Position numbers and translations under genes: made by a program | Origin: Stenotrophomonas maltophilia | Lineage (GTDB): Bacteria; Pseudomonadota; Gammaproteobacteria; Xanthomonadales; Xanthomonadaceae | Assembly: GCA_002387845.1 (NCBI GenBank) | Contig: DGLB01000046.1 | Span: 51,620 to 78,418 of the forward strand | Reading direction: 5' to 3' | Length of the DNA stretch: 26,799 nt | Shown: one piece after another, positions 1 through 7,740 of the stretch | Numbering within the stretch: the stretch's first letter is position 1 | Layout: each line of letters opens with the position of its first letter | Notes under the pieces: generated by a model | Told to the model about the DNA's origin: nothing | Databases searched by the model: none | The model's input: only the letters and a program-made list of their open reading frames with translations

Positions 1-1110
1 GCGCGTGACTTCGCCCAGGCCGAACTGGCACCGCACGCCGCGCGATGGGATGCGGAGGGCATCTTTCCGCGCGAGGCGATTGCCAAGGCAGGGGAACTCG
101 GGTTCTGTGGCCTGTACATGGACCCCGAGGTCGGTGGCAGCGGCTTGAGCCGTCTGGACGCCGCCGTCGTCATCGAGGAGCTCGCCAACGTGGATCCGTC
201 CACCGCGGCCTACGTCAGCATCCACAACATGGCGTCGTGGATGGTGGCGAAGTGGGGTCAGCCTGCCGTGCGTGACGCGTGGGGTACCGACCTCTCGTCG
301 GGCACCAAGCTGGCCTCGTACTGCCTCACCGAACCCGGTGCCGGCTCCGACGCCGCGTCGTTGAAAACCACGGCGGTGCGCGACGGCGACCACTATGTGC
401 TGAACGGCTCCAAGGCCTTCATCTCCGGTGCCGGCGCGACCGAGCTGCTGGTGGTGATGGCGCGGACCGGCGGTGCCGGTGCCAGCGGCATCAGTGCCAT
501 CGCGGTGCCGGCGGATCTGCCGGGCATCAGCTATGGCCGCAAGGAAGAGAAGATGGGTTGGAACAGCCAGCCCACGCGCGGCATCACCTTCGAGAACGTC
601 CGCGTACCGGTCAGCCACCTGTTGGGAGAGGAGGGTGGCGGCTTCAAGCTGGCGATGAAGGGGCTGGATGGCGGCCGCATCAACATTGCCGCCTGTTCGC
701 TCGGTGCGGCGCAGGGCGCACTCGACGCGGCCCGCCGCTACATGGCCGAGCGCCGCCAGTTCGGCAAGCCGCTGGCCGATTTCCAGGCCCTGCAGTTCAA
801 GCTGGCCGACATGGTCACCCAGCTCGTTGCCGCGCGGCAGATGGTGCACACCGCCGCGCGCAAGCTCGACGCCGGTGCCAGCGATGCCAACGTGTGGTGT
901 GCGATGGCCAAGCGCTTCGCCACCGACGCCGGCTTCCAGGTCTGCAACGAAGCCCTGCAGATCCACGGCGGTTACGGTTACATTCGCGAATACCCGATTG
1001 AACGCCTGCTGCGCGACAGCCGCGTGCATCAGATTCTGGAGGGCACCAACGAGATCATGCGTGTGATCGTGGCCCGCCACCTGCTCAACACCGAAGAGGA
1101 ACTGCGATGA
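1..1110 (+). CDS. Acyl-CoA dehydrogenase, probably isobutyryl-CoA type (5' end outside window)
   Basis: FAD-dependent acyl-CoA dehydrogenase. The reading frame is open from base 1, so the N-terminus lies outside the window. Family marks seen are the substrate and flavin segment CLTEPGAGSDA, the segment GRINIAACSLG, the flavin and tetramer segment QIHGGYGYIREYPIERLLRD, and the C-terminal EGTNEI. In this family the last of these commonly carries or neighbours the catalytic base. The next three genes are an enoyl-CoA hydratase, a 3-hydroxyisobutyryl-CoA hydrolase and mmsB, with ATGA overlaps between them. From this context I infer oxidation of isobutyryl-CoA to methacrylyl-CoA in valine breakdown. 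The exact acyl chain preference cannot be read from sequence alone; a short branched-chain or general acyl-CoA substrate is the alternative. The family call is firm. Confidence 0.93.
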   Translation, partial: ARDFAQAELAPHAARWDAEGIFPREAIAKAGELGFCGLYMDPEVGGSGLSRLDAAVVIEELANVDPSTAAYVSIHNMASWMVAKWGQPAVRDAWGTDLSSGTKLASYCLTEPGAGSDAASLKTTAVRDGDHYVLNGSKAFISGAGATELLVVMARTGGAGASGISAIAVPADLPGISYGRKEEKMGWNSQPTRGITFENVRVPVSHLLGEEGGGFKLAMKGLDGGRINIAACSLGAAQGALDAARRYMAERRQFGKPLADFQALQFKLADMVTQLVAARQMVHTAARKLDAGASDANVWCAMAKRFATDAGFQVCNEALQIHGGYGYIREYPIERLLRDSRVHQILEGTNEIMRVIVARHLLNTEEELR

Positions 1111-1904
1111 TGGATTGGCGCAAGCACGAACACACCGGCCTGAAGGTCGAGGCCGATGGCCACGTGGCGGTAGTGACGCTGGACAATCCGCCGGCGCATA
1201 CCTGGACCGTGCACAGCCTGTCCGCGCTGCGCGACCTGGTCGGTGCGCTGAATGCCGACAAGGACATCTACGCCCTGGTGATCACCGGTGGCGGTGAGAA
1301 GTTCTTCTCTGCCGGTGCCGATCTCAAGCAGTTCGCCTCGGGTGACAAGGCCGCCGCCCGCGAAGCCGCACGCCGTTTTGGTGAAGCCTTCGAAGCCCTG
1401 TCCGGCTTCCGGGGTGTCTCCATCGCCGCCATCAACGGCTACGCGATGGGCGGCGGGCTGGAATGCGCGCTGGCCTGCGACCTGCGCATCATCGAAGACC
1501 ACGCCCAGGTGGCGCTGCCGGAGGCCACCGTTGGCCTGCTGCCGTGCGCCGGTGGCACCCAGAACCTGACCCGCCTGGTGGGCGAGGGCTGGGCCAAGCG
1601 CATGATCCTGCTCGGTGAGCGCATTGACGCCGATACCGCGCTGCGCATCGGCCTGGCTGAAGAAAAAGTGGCCAAGGGCGCAGCCAAGGCGCTGGCACTG
1701 GAGTGGGCGCACAAGGCCGAGAAGCAGAGCCCGACCAGCATCGCGGCCTGCAAGACCCTGGTGCAGTTCACCCGCACCGGTTCGCATGCCGCTGCGCTGG
1801 TGGCCGAGCGTGAGGCGTTCGTCGATCTGTTCGACCGCGCCGACCAGGCCGAGGGCGTGAACGCCTTCCTGGAAAAGCGCGCACCGCAGTGGAAGAACGC
1901 ATGA
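1107..1904 (+). CDS. Enoyl-CoA hydratase (valine pathway)
   Basis: Crotonase-fold hydratase of 265 residues, a normal length for the family. The oxyanion-hole segments FSAGADLKQF (about residues 67-76) and AINGYAMGGGLECAL (about 108-122) are present. Both catalytic glutamates of true hydratases are kept, as E119 in GGGLE and E139 in LPEATVGLLP. The start codon overlaps the stop of the acyl-CoA dehydrogenase (ATGA), and the 3' end overlaps the next start in the same way, so the genes are translationally coupled. By position it should hydrate methacrylyl-CoA to 3-hydroxyisobutyryl-CoA. The substrate is inferred from the operon; the enzyme class is seen directly. A second ATG follows the first immediately, so the start is uncertain by one codon. 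Confidence 0.92.
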   Translation: MMDWRKHEHTGLKVEADGHVAVVTLDNPPAHTWTVHSLSALRDLVGALNADKDIYALVITGGGEKFFSAGADLKQFASGDKAAAREAARRFGEAFEALSGFRGVSIAAINGYAMGGGLECALACDLRIIEDHAQVALPEATVGLLPCAGGTQNLTRLVGEGWAKRMILLGERIDADTALRIGLAEEKVAKGAAKALALEWAHKAEKQSPTSIAACKTLVQFTRTGSHAAALVAEREAFVDLFDRADQAEGVNAFLEKRAPQWKNA

Positions 1905-3076
1905 GCAGCGCGCCGCCGGTTGACGAAGCCCCGGTGCTGTTCGAAGAGCGCAGCGCCGCCAACGGCATGCGCATCGGCATCGCCACGCTGAATGCACCGC
2001 GCACGCTCAACGGTTTCTCGCTGCCGATGGCGCATCTGCTGCTGGAGCGCCTGCAGGCCTGGGCCGACGATGCCGGCATTGCGCTGGTGGTGCTGCAGGG
2101 CGCAGGCGAGAAAGCCTTCTGCGCCGGTGGCGACCTGCACAGCCTGTACAAGAGCATGCAGACCTACCGCGCCGACGGCAGCACCGACGTGCGCGACAAC
2201 GCCTACGCGGCGGAGTTCTTCGACGTCGAATACCGCGTCGACTACGCCATCCACACCTACCCCAAGCCGATCCTGTGCTGGGGCCACGGCATTGTCATGG
2301 GCGGCGGCATCGGCCTGATGTCCGGAGCCAGCCACCGCGTGGTCAGCGAACGCAGCAAGCTGGCGTTCCCGGAAATCACTGTCGGCCTGTTCCCGGACGT
2401 GGGTGGCAGCTGGCTGTTGCCGCGCGTGCCGGGCAAGGGCGGGCTGTTCCTCGCCTTGACGGGTGCCACCCTCAATGCCGGTGACGCCATCTATGCCGGC
2501 CTGGCCGACATCCACATCGCCGAGGCGCAGCGCCCGGCCGTGTTCGAGGCGCTGGCCGGGGTGCACTGGAGCGACGACGCGCAGCGCAACCATGCCCAGC
2601 TCAGCACCCTGCTGCAGCAGCACGCCAGCGACGCCGTCACCGGGCCGCTGCTGCGCAACGCGGCCAGCATTGACGCACTGTGCGAAGGTGCCGATGTCGC
2701 GGATGTCGTCGCTGCCATCAGCGCGCTGAAAACCGAAGATCCCTGGCTGCAGACCGCACAAGCCACCCTGGCCGCCGGTGCCCCCGGTTCGGCGCGGCTG
2801 GCCTGGGAACTGCAAAAGCGCGCCGAAGGTGCCTCGCTGGCCGACGTGTACCGCTTCGAGTACGTCGCCGCGCTGCACTGCGCCGCCCATGGTGACTTCG
2901 CCGAAGGCATCCGTGCGTTGCTGATCGACAAGGACCGCAGCTCGAAATGGCAGCCGGCCACCCTGGCCGAGGCCACCCCGGCCTGGGCCCAGACCTTCTT
3001 CGTTTCGCCGTGGAACGACGCCACGCATCCGCTGGCCGACCTCGGTACCACCGCTACTGAAAGGAGCCTTGCATGA
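1901..3076 (+). CDS. 3-hydroxyisobutyryl-CoA hydrolase
   Basis: Crotonase-superfamily thioesterase of 391 residues, longer than a plain hydratase as expected for the HIBCH group. Diagnostic segments are FCAGGDLHSLY (about 73-83), WGHGIVMGGGIGLM (about 127-140) and FPEITVGLFPDVGGSW (about 156-171). The glutamate and aspartate of the last one (E158, D166) are the usual HIBCH active-site pair. An in-frame GTG lies 12 bases upstream, but I chose the ATG at 1901 because it forms the same ATGA overlap with the preceding stop that is used throughout this operon. It hydrolyses 3-hydroxyisobutyryl-CoA to free 3-hydroxyisobutyrate, the substrate of the next gene product. Family assignment is strong. 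Confidence 0.92.
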   Translation: MSSAPPVDEAPVLFEERSAANGMRIGIATLNAPRTLNGFSLPMAHLLLERLQAWADDAGIALVVLQGAGEKAFCAGGDLHSLYKSMQTYRADGSTDVRDNAYAAEFFDVEYRVDYAIHTYPKPILCWGHGIVMGGGIGLMSGASHRVVSERSKLAFPEITVGLFPDVGGSWLLPRVPGKGGLFLALTGATLNAGDAIYAGLADIHIAEAQRPAVFEALAGVHWSDDAQRNHAQLSTLLQQHASDAVTGPLLRNAASIDALCEGADVADVVAAISALKTEDPWLQTAQATLAAGAPGSARLAWELQKRAEGASLADVYRFEYVAALHCAAHGDFAEGIRALLIDKDRSSKWQPATLAEATPAWAQTFFVSPWNDATHPLADLGTTATERSLA

Positions 3077-3963
3077 GCCGTATTGCATTCATTGGGCTGG
3101 GCAACATGGGCGGGCCGATGGCCGCCAACCTGGCCAAGGCCGGCCATGCCGTGCGCGTGTTCGACCTGGTACCCGCCGCCGTGCAGGCCGCCGTGGATGC
3201 CGGTGCCACCGCCGCGACCTCGGCGCTGGACACGCTGACCGACGCCGAAGTGGTCATCAGCATGCTGCCCGCCAGCCGCCACGTGGAAGGCGTGTACCTG
3301 GGCGAGGACGGCCTGCTGGGCGACATTCCCGGCGGCGCACTGGTGATCGACTGCAGCACCATCGCCCCGGCGACCGCGCGCAAGGTTTCCGAAGCGGCCG
3401 CCGCGCGCGGCCTGCAGATGCTGGACGCCCCTGTCTCCGGCGGCACTGCCGGTGCCGCAGCGGGCACGCTGACCTTCATTGTCGGTGGCGAAGCCGATGC
3501 GCTGGAGCGCGCTCGCCCGCTGCTGCAGGCCATGGGCAAGAACATCTTCCACGTCGGTGCCAGCGGTGCCGGTCAGGTGGCCAAGCTGTGCAACAACATG
3601 GCCCTGGGCGTGATCATGGCGGTCACCGGTGAATCCATCGCCCTGGGCGTCGCCCACGGCCTGGACCCGAAGGTGCTCTCGCAGATGATGGCGGTCAGCA
3701 CCGGCCGCAGCTGGGCCACCGAGGTGTGCAACCCGTGGCCGGGCGTGCTGGAAAATGCGCCCGCCTCGCGCGGTTACAGCGGCGGCTTCGGCAGCGACCT
3801 GATGCTCAAGGACATGGGCCTGGCCGTAGAGGCCGCAATGAGCGTAGGTGCCTCCATCCCGCTCGGCGAACTGGCCCGCAACCTGTATTCGATGAACCAC
3901 CAGGCAGGTCGCGGCAAGCTCGATTTCAGCAGCGTCGTGCAGCTCGTCACCAACGAAAAATAA
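3073..3963 (+). CDS. mmsB: 3-hydroxyisobutyrate dehydrogenase
   Basis: Beta-hydroxyacid dehydrogenase of 296 residues. It opens with the Rossmann NAD-binding motif FIGLGNMGGPMA (residues 6-17), followed by the substrate-binding segment DAPVSGGTAGA (about 118-128). The catalytic lysine region is GASGAGQVAKLCNNM, with K171. The length and motif order fit MmsB rather than tartronate semialdehyde reductase, and the preceding hydrolase makes its exact substrate. It oxidises 3-hydroxyisobutyrate to methylmalonate semialdehyde. The start overlaps the upstream stop (ATGA), with an AAGGAG ribosome binding site at 3061-3066 placed 6 bases ahead. It is the last gene of the operon; no methylmalonate-semialdehyde dehydrogenase (mmsA) is seen downstream, so one may lie left of the window. 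Confidence 0.94.
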   Translation: MSRIAFIGLGNMGGPMAANLAKAGHAVRVFDLVPAAVQAAVDAGATAATSALDTLTDAEVVISMLPASRHVEGVYLGEDGLLGDIPGGALVIDCSTIAPATARKVSEAAAARGLQMLDAPVSGGTAGAAAGTLTFIVGGEADALERARPLLQAMGKNIFHVGASGAGQVAKLCNNMALGVIMAVTGESIALGVAHGLDPKVLSQMMAVSTGRSWATEVCNPWPGVLENAPASRGYSGGFGSDLMLKDMGLAVEAAMSVGASIPLGELARNLYSMNHQAGRGKLDFSSVVQLVTNEK

Positions 3964-3972
3964 AGCATCCAA

Positions 3973-3997
3973 CACGTTCAATGGTGCATTGAACGTG
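3973..3997. repeat. Perfect 11-bp stem hairpin after mmsB
   Basis: The arm CACGTTCAATG is followed by a 3-base loop and its exact complement, beginning 10 bases after the mmsB stop. No T-run follows, so it may act as an mRNA 3' end protector or a weak terminator. The SMAG-type repeat begins 3 bases later. Confidence 0.7.
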
Positions 3998-4000
3998 GCG

Positions 4001-4027
4001 GTAGCGCCGGCCGTTGGCCGGCCCTCC
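4001..4027 (+). repeat. SMAG-type GTAG palindrome (short single unit)
   Basis: The unit begins GTAGCGCCGGCC and folds on itself through GGCCGGC. A GTAG head with a GC-rich stem is the hallmark of the SMAG family of intergenic repeats of Stenotrophomonas maltophilia. It lies in the intergenic space between convergent mmsB and ohr, a typical location. Confidence 0.75.
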
Positions 4028-4070
4028 GCAAACCCAATGCATCCCGTAAAAGGGATCAACAGCGGTGGGA

Positions 4071-4113
4071 TGGGCGGTTGCCAAGCTTCAACGCCAGGCA
4101 GCCGCCCATTTTT
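4071..4113 (+). terminator. Rho-independent terminator of the valine operon
   Basis: The stem TGGGCGGTTGCC pairs with GGCAGCCGCCCA (one G-U pair) across a loop of about 13 bases and is followed by five T residues at 4109-4113. It lies between mmsB and the end of the convergent ohr, and its T-run is on the + strand. Confidence 0.8.
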
Positions 4114-4118
4114 ATGCC

Positions 4119-4544
4119 TCAAACAATCGTCAACGTCACATCGATGTTGCCACGCGTGGCATTCGAGTACGGGCAGACGATATGCGCCTTCTGCACCAGC
4201 TCTTCCACCTGCTCACGCGGCAGGCCGGGCACGCTGATCTGCAGTTCCGCTTCAATGCCGAAGCCGGTCGGAATCTGGCCGATACCCACACGCCCGGTGA
4301 TCTGGGTGTCCGCCGGCAGCGCCACCTTGGCCTGGCCCGCCACGAACTTCAGTGCGCCCAGGAAGCAGGCCGAGTAGCCCGCCGCGAACAGCTGTTCCGG
4401 GTTGGTGCCCGTGCCGCCGGCACCGCCCAGTTCGCGCGGGGTGGACAGCTGCACGTCCAGCGCGTTGTCCGACGAGACGGCGCGGCCTTCGCGACCGCCG
4501 GTTGCGGTGGCCTGGGCGGTGTACAGAACCTTTTCAATCGACAT
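4119..4544 (-). CDS. ohr: Organic hydroperoxide resistance protein (Ohr/OsmC family)
   Basis: Thiol-dependent peroxidase of 141 residues that reduces organic hydroperoxides in the cytoplasm. The opening MSIEKVLYTAQATATGGREGRA is typical of Ohr, including the conserved arginine near position 21. Both reactive cysteines are present, C60 in GYSACFLGAL and C124 in HIVCPYSNATRGNIDV, and E50 is in place for the active-site salt bridge. The start at 4544 is supported by AGGAGA at 4551-4556. Ohr genes are usually next to a MarR-type ohrR; here the neighbour is instead a divergent AraC-family gene with about 108 bases between the starts. Whether that regulator controls ohr is unknown. Confidence 0.95.
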   Translation of the reverse strand: MSIEKVLYTAQATATGGREGRAVSSDNALDVQLSTPRELGGAGGTGTNPEQLFAAGYSACFLGALKFVAGQAKVALPADTQITGRVGIGQIPTGFGIEAELQISVPGLPREQVEELVQKAHIVCPYSNATRGNIDVTLTIV

Positions 4545-4652
4545 GGGATATCTCCTGGCTGTGAAGGGTGAACCGTTGTTGAGGTGTACTTTGCCTACAT
4601 TACGTGGACGTGTGGCAACATGGCGTCCAGAAAACTTGATCTGGAGTCCGCC

Positions 4653-5486
4653 ATGGTCGACCGCCTGCAATCCCTGCTCAGCCGCTTCGCGGTACGTGCG
4701 GAGGTGTTCCATACGGGGGCACTGACCGGCACCAACGACCTGCCCGGTGACGGCGAACGCGGCCAGCTGCATCTCATCCGCGAGGGGCGCATCCAGGTGC
4801 GGCACCAGGACGGCTCGGTGCTGGACATCGACCAGCCCAGCATCCTGCTCTATCCGCGCGCACATGCGCACCGTCTGGTGGTGGACCCCAGTACCGGCGC
4901 AGGCACCGCCTGCGCCCACGTGCAGTTTGAAGGCGGCATCAACAACCCCATCGTCAACGCCTTGCCGCCGGTGATCTGCCTGCCGCTGAAGGAGCTGTAC
5001 GGTGGCGCGCCGATTCTGGAGGCGCTGTTCGAAGAAGCCTTCGCCCAGCGCTGCGGCCGCCAGGCGCTGCTGGACCGCTTGTTTGAGATCGTGCTGATCC
5101 AGGTGCTGCGCGTGCTGATGGAGAACGGCCAGCTGCGGGTCGGGCTGCTGGCCGGCATGGCGCATCCCCGTCTGCGCCACGCACTGGTCGCCATGCACGA
5201 AGCGCCGGCCGAAGAGTGGACCCTGGAAAGCCTGGCCCAACGTGCGGGCATGTCGCGCAGCGCGTTCGCCGACAGTTTCCGCGACACTATCGGCAGCACG
5301 CCCGGCCACTACCTGCAGGGCTGGCGGACACGATTGGTGCAGCAGGCCCTGCGCAAGGGGCAGCCGCTCAAGCGCATTGCGATGGATGTGGGCTATGGCA
5401 GCGAGGCGGCACTGTCGCGCGCGTTCAAGGCGCAGACCGGGCAGTCGCCGCGCCAGTGGAAGCAGGGCGTGACGGGCGCAGCGTGA
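4653..5486 (+). CDS. AraC-family transcriptional regulator with N-terminal cupin domain
   Basis: DNA-binding regulator of 277 residues. The N-terminal half looks like the cupin-type sensory domain of AraC regulators (LHLIREGRIQVRHQDG and IDQPSILLYPRAHAHRL). The C-terminal third carries two helix-turn-helix units, WTLESLAQRAGMSRSAFADSF and PLKRIAMDVGYGSEAALSRAF, followed by the family signature TGQSPRQWKQG. I place the start at 4653 because GGAG at 4643-4646 sits 6 bases ahead of it; an in-frame ATG at 4584 would add 23 residues that do not look family-like. It is divergent from ohr. The ligand and targets cannot be read from sequence; control of ohr or of its own promoter is the obvious possibility. 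Confidence 0.88.
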   Translation: MVDRLQSLLSRFAVRAEVFHTGALTGTNDLPGDGERGQLHLIREGRIQVRHQDGSVLDIDQPSILLYPRAHAHRLVVDPSTGAGTACAHVQFEGGINNPIVNALPPVICLPLKELYGGAPILEALFEEAFAQRCGRQALLDRLFEIVLIQVLRVLMENGQLRVGLLAGMAHPRLRHALVAMHEAPAEEWTLESLAQRAGMSRSAFADSFRDTIGSTPGHYLQGWRTRLVQQALRKGQPLKRIAMDVGYGSEAALSRAFKAQTGQSPRQWKQGVTGAA

Positions 5487-5574
5487 CCCACTGGCCCCTT
5501 ACTTTGGGCACGGGTAGCGGTACCAAACGCCCATTAGCATCGGCCAGCAGGTTCACATTCCGGGAGATCGTTCC

Positions 5575-6180
5575 ATGCACGTTCATCGCATGCGCTACGT
5601 TTGCAAGTGGCTTCTCGCCGCTGGATTGTTGGCGGCGAGCGCTATCGCACAGGCCGAACCGGAGCCGGTCAGCGAGCCGAACTACACCACCCAGAACCTG
5701 ATCATCTACAACGATCAGGGGCAGGTGCTGCTGCAACGCAACTTCATGGGATGGAGCACGCCGGGCTGGCGCTACGATGACAGGGTCACGCTCACGGAGG
5801 GGCTGCATCAACTGGCGAGGCGCTATGGCGTTGAAGTCAGCGACCTCCGCCTGGCGGGTCTTTTTACCTATCGCTACACCTACACACCGGCGATGTCCAC
5901 GCGATCGCACTACTCCGCACGGCTTGCCGGCGGAACACCCAAGGCTCCGCAGGGCTTTGAGGAACTGAGGTGGTTCTCGCCGAGCGACGCAGTCGCGGCC
6001 ATTGGTGATGACACGCAGCGGTCGCCCCCGGCGTTGGTGCAGTTGAGCCGACAGATGCTGGAGAATCCAGGCACCATTTGGGGTGGGGCCTTCCACATCC
6101 GGCAGGAAAACGAGCGCTATCTGAGCGAGATGACCGAGCCCTTCCACGCATGGGGCGAGCTGTCGCGGCGAGCGGAATGA
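5575..6180 (+). CDS. Exported protein with a degenerate Nudix fold
   Basis: A 201-residue protein starting with a Sec signal peptide (basic MHVHRMRYVCK, hydrophobic LLAAGLLAASAIA, likely cut after AQA). The mature part resembles a Nudix domain: the strand LIIYNDQGQVLLQR, then GWSTPGWRYDD, then a helix-turn LTEGLHQLARRYGVEV, and later FEELRWFSPSDAVAAI, a common Nudix C-terminal pattern. The Nudix box should read REUXEEXGU, but here that stretch is HQLARRYGV, so the metal-binding glutamates are lost. I infer a non-catalytic periplasmic member or an extreme divergent. A ribosome binding site GGGAG lies at 5562-5566. No operon partner is seen; the next gene is convergent. Confidence 0.7.
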   Translation: MHVHRMRYVCKWLLAAGLLAASAIAQAEPEPVSEPNYTTQNLIIYNDQGQVLLQRNFMGWSTPGWRYDDRVTLTEGLHQLARRYGVEVSDLRLAGLFTYRYTYTPAMSTRSHYSARLAGGTPKAPQGFEELRWFSPSDAVAAIGDDTQRSPPALVQLSRQMLENPGTIWGGAFHIRQENERYLSEMTEPFHAWGELSRRAE

Positions 6181-6204
6181 TCGCCGCGAACGGCCCGTAA
6201 CGTG

Positions 6205-6642
6205 CTACTGGATGTTGAGCGGATCGTCACCCTTCTTGTAGGAGTAGCCGGTCATTTCCCAGCCTCCGCCATGACCCGTGGACGGTTCGGTCCACTGGAA
6301 CGTCCACGACTGCATCGTGCCATCTGGCAGCGTGTTCTCCACGCTGTAGACCTCGCCCGGGTAGCCTGAGTCCGGCAGCCCGCCGGGCGGTGCAGGGGTG
6401 GTGCGCTGGGTGAGCGGGAAGTGCTGGATTCTTTCCACGGACACCACGCCTGAGCCGCTCAGCGGTAGAAACCGGGGCGCATGCGTCGCGACCCATGCGA
6501 GTACTTTCTGCCCCTCGCTCTGATCCGCTGCCCAGGTGTGGTTGACGACCACGGTGGCGTTTGAAGGCGCTTTCGCCCCCGCCACGCCGGCGGCGCTGGC
6601 GGCCAGTACAAACGCAAGTGTTGCTGGAACGATCAACCTCAT
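6205..6642 (-). CDS. Small exported protein of unknown function
   Basis: A 145-residue protein I do not recognise. It begins with a clear Sec signal peptide, MRLIVPATLAFVLAASAAG followed by VAGAKA, and no lipobox. The mature part has no cysteine, is rich in Gly, Pro, Ser and Thr, and has alternating hydrophobic residues (VEWTFQW-like stretch and WEMTGYSY near the C-terminus) suggesting a small beta-rich periplasmic domain. The start at 6642 is chosen because AAGGAG (6651-6656 on this strand) is 8 bases ahead. An upstream in-frame ATG would place the signal peptide 16 residues in. It is convergent with the Nudix-like gene. Function unknown. Confidence 0.75.
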   Translation of the reverse strand: MRLIVPATLAFVLAASAAGVAGAKAPSNATVVVNHTWAADQSEGQKVLAWVATHAPRFLPLSGSGVVSVERIQHFPLTQRTTPAPPGGLPDSGYPGEVYSVENTLPDGTMQSWTFQWTEPSTGHGGGWEMTGYSYKKGDDPLNIQ

Positions 6643-6721
6643 TGCATTCACTCCTTTGATCACGCGCGATGCGGATTCATTGCGCCGCATCGAAGCTAGT
6701 GCAGCGCGTGCACCATTCCGA

Positions 6722-6737
6722 ATGCAACAACTTGCAT
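6722..6737. repeat. Small inverted repeat upstream of the exported-protein gene
   Basis: ATGCAA and TTGCAT are separated by four bases, about 80 bases before the start of the 6205-6642 gene. It is an operator-like dyad by shape only; no protein is known to bind it. Confidence 0.3.
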
Positions 6738-6751
6738 CCTACGGGCGGGCG

Positions 6752-6767
6752 GGGTCAAACCTGACCC
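6752..6767 (-). terminator. Weak hairpin after the CDF-like transporter
   Basis: GGGTCA and TGACCC form a 6-bp stem with a 4-base loop, 17 bases past the transporter stop on the minus strand. No T-run follows, so its role as a terminator is uncertain. Confidence 0.3.
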
Positions 6768-6783
6768 GGTCTGGCACGCGCCG

Positions 6784-7740
6784 TCAGATCGTCCACTCGC
6801 GATCCGTCGTGAACATGATCGTCAACCACCGGTCCGGCGACTCCTCCCCCAGCGCCTCGCCAATCTCGTCGCGCAGCCGGTCCCACTCAACCAGCGCACG
6901 CGGCGGATCATTCTCCGGCACCACGAAGAACAGCTCAATCTGATCACCACGTCCCACCTTGGCCACATAGCTGCGGTGTTCGATGAAGCCATGCTTGGCA
7001 ACGACCGCCCGCGCCACGTCGTCCACATGCGCCTGCAATGCCACCGGCGTGATCAGCAGGATGTCCGACAGCGCCCGCCGCACGGTGGCCAGCGGAGCCA
7101 GCACCACGAACGCGCACACCACCAGCAGAATGGCCGGATCGATGTAGGGCACCACCCAGGCCCACTGGGTGTCGCGTAGCAACCAGCCCCCGCCAAATGC
7201 CAGCAGATAGGCCCCCGACATCGCGGCGGCCACCATCCAGTTCTTCGCATCCAGGCCCACGAACTCCGAGCCGATGCGCCGGTTCGCCCGCCGCACGAAG
7301 ATCGCCAGCGCGCTTTCGGCAATGATCGACAGCACCGCGAACACAATGGCCGGGCCCAGTGCGATATGCCGCCCGCCGGACATCAAGGCATCCACCGCAT
7401 TGACCGCCGCATACAGCGCCGCCCCGATCATCAGCGTGCCGCTCACCCCCAGCACGATGGGTTCCAGGTGCCAGAAGCCCATGGTGAAGCGCTGGTTCAA
7501 GCGCGACTGCAGCGCATCCACATTGGTGGACAGGCTGATCAGCCGCACCACCAGCAGCGACAGCCAGGTCATCACCACGTCGATCAGGCCGTAGATGCCG
7601 TCGAAGATGATCAACGAGGAATTGGCCAGCAGCCCGAACGCCACCGCGGCCGCGGCCATCGCAAAAGAGGCCGCAATCGACAGGCTCAGCACGCCCTGTT
7701 CGGTGGTGGGGTCGAAGCGGGAGGGGCGGGTGCTGCGCAT
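6784..7740 (-). CDS. Cation diffusion facilitator-type transporter, variant metal site
   Basis: An inner-membrane protein of 318 residues with about six transmembrane helices in the first 210 residues and a soluble C-terminal domain, the layout of CDF (cation efflux) transporters. The recognisable helix-2 segment is IIFDGIYGLIDVVMTW and the helix-5 segment is GLDAKNWMVAAAMSG. In canonical CDF proteins such as FieF, the metal site is DxxxD in helix 2 and HxxxD in helix 5. Here only the second aspartate of helix 2 aligns, and the helix-5 pair is replaced by N and A. This matches the variant group usually annotated as predicted Co/Zn/Cd transporters. Substrate is therefore uncertain. No convincing ribosome binding site precedes the ATG at 7740. 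Confidence 0.85.
   Translation of the reverse strand: MRSTRPSRFDPTTEQGVLSLSIAASFAMAAAAVAFGLLANSSLIIFDGIYGLIDVVMTWLSLLVVRLISLSTNVDALQSRLNQRFTMGFWHLEPIVLGVSGTLMIGAALYAAVNAVDALMSGGRHIALGPAIVFAVLSIIAESALAIFVRRANRRIGSEFVGLDAKNWMVAAAMSGAYLLAFGGGWLLRDTQWAWVVPYIDPAILLVVCAFVVLAPLATVRRALSDILLITPVALQAHVDDVARAVVAKHGFIEHRSYVAKVGRGDQIELFFVVPENDPPRALVEWDRLRDEIGEALGEESPDRWLTIMFTTDREWTI

Noticed and set aside
1107..1118. ATGATGGATTGG at the enoyl-CoA hydratase start matches the dusA segment encoding MMDW, suggesting an att-site copy.
   Set aside because: The match is only 12 bases, lies inside a normal operon overlap 19 kb away, and neighbouring bases differ. It is best explained by chance.
1439..3088. Long minus-strand open frame opposite the valine operon (about 550 codons).
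   Set aside because: It is a shadow of high-GC codon use in the + strand genes; the product is low-complexity and no ribosome binding site is seen. The same holds for the long antisense frames opposite the effector, phoQ and mtfA.
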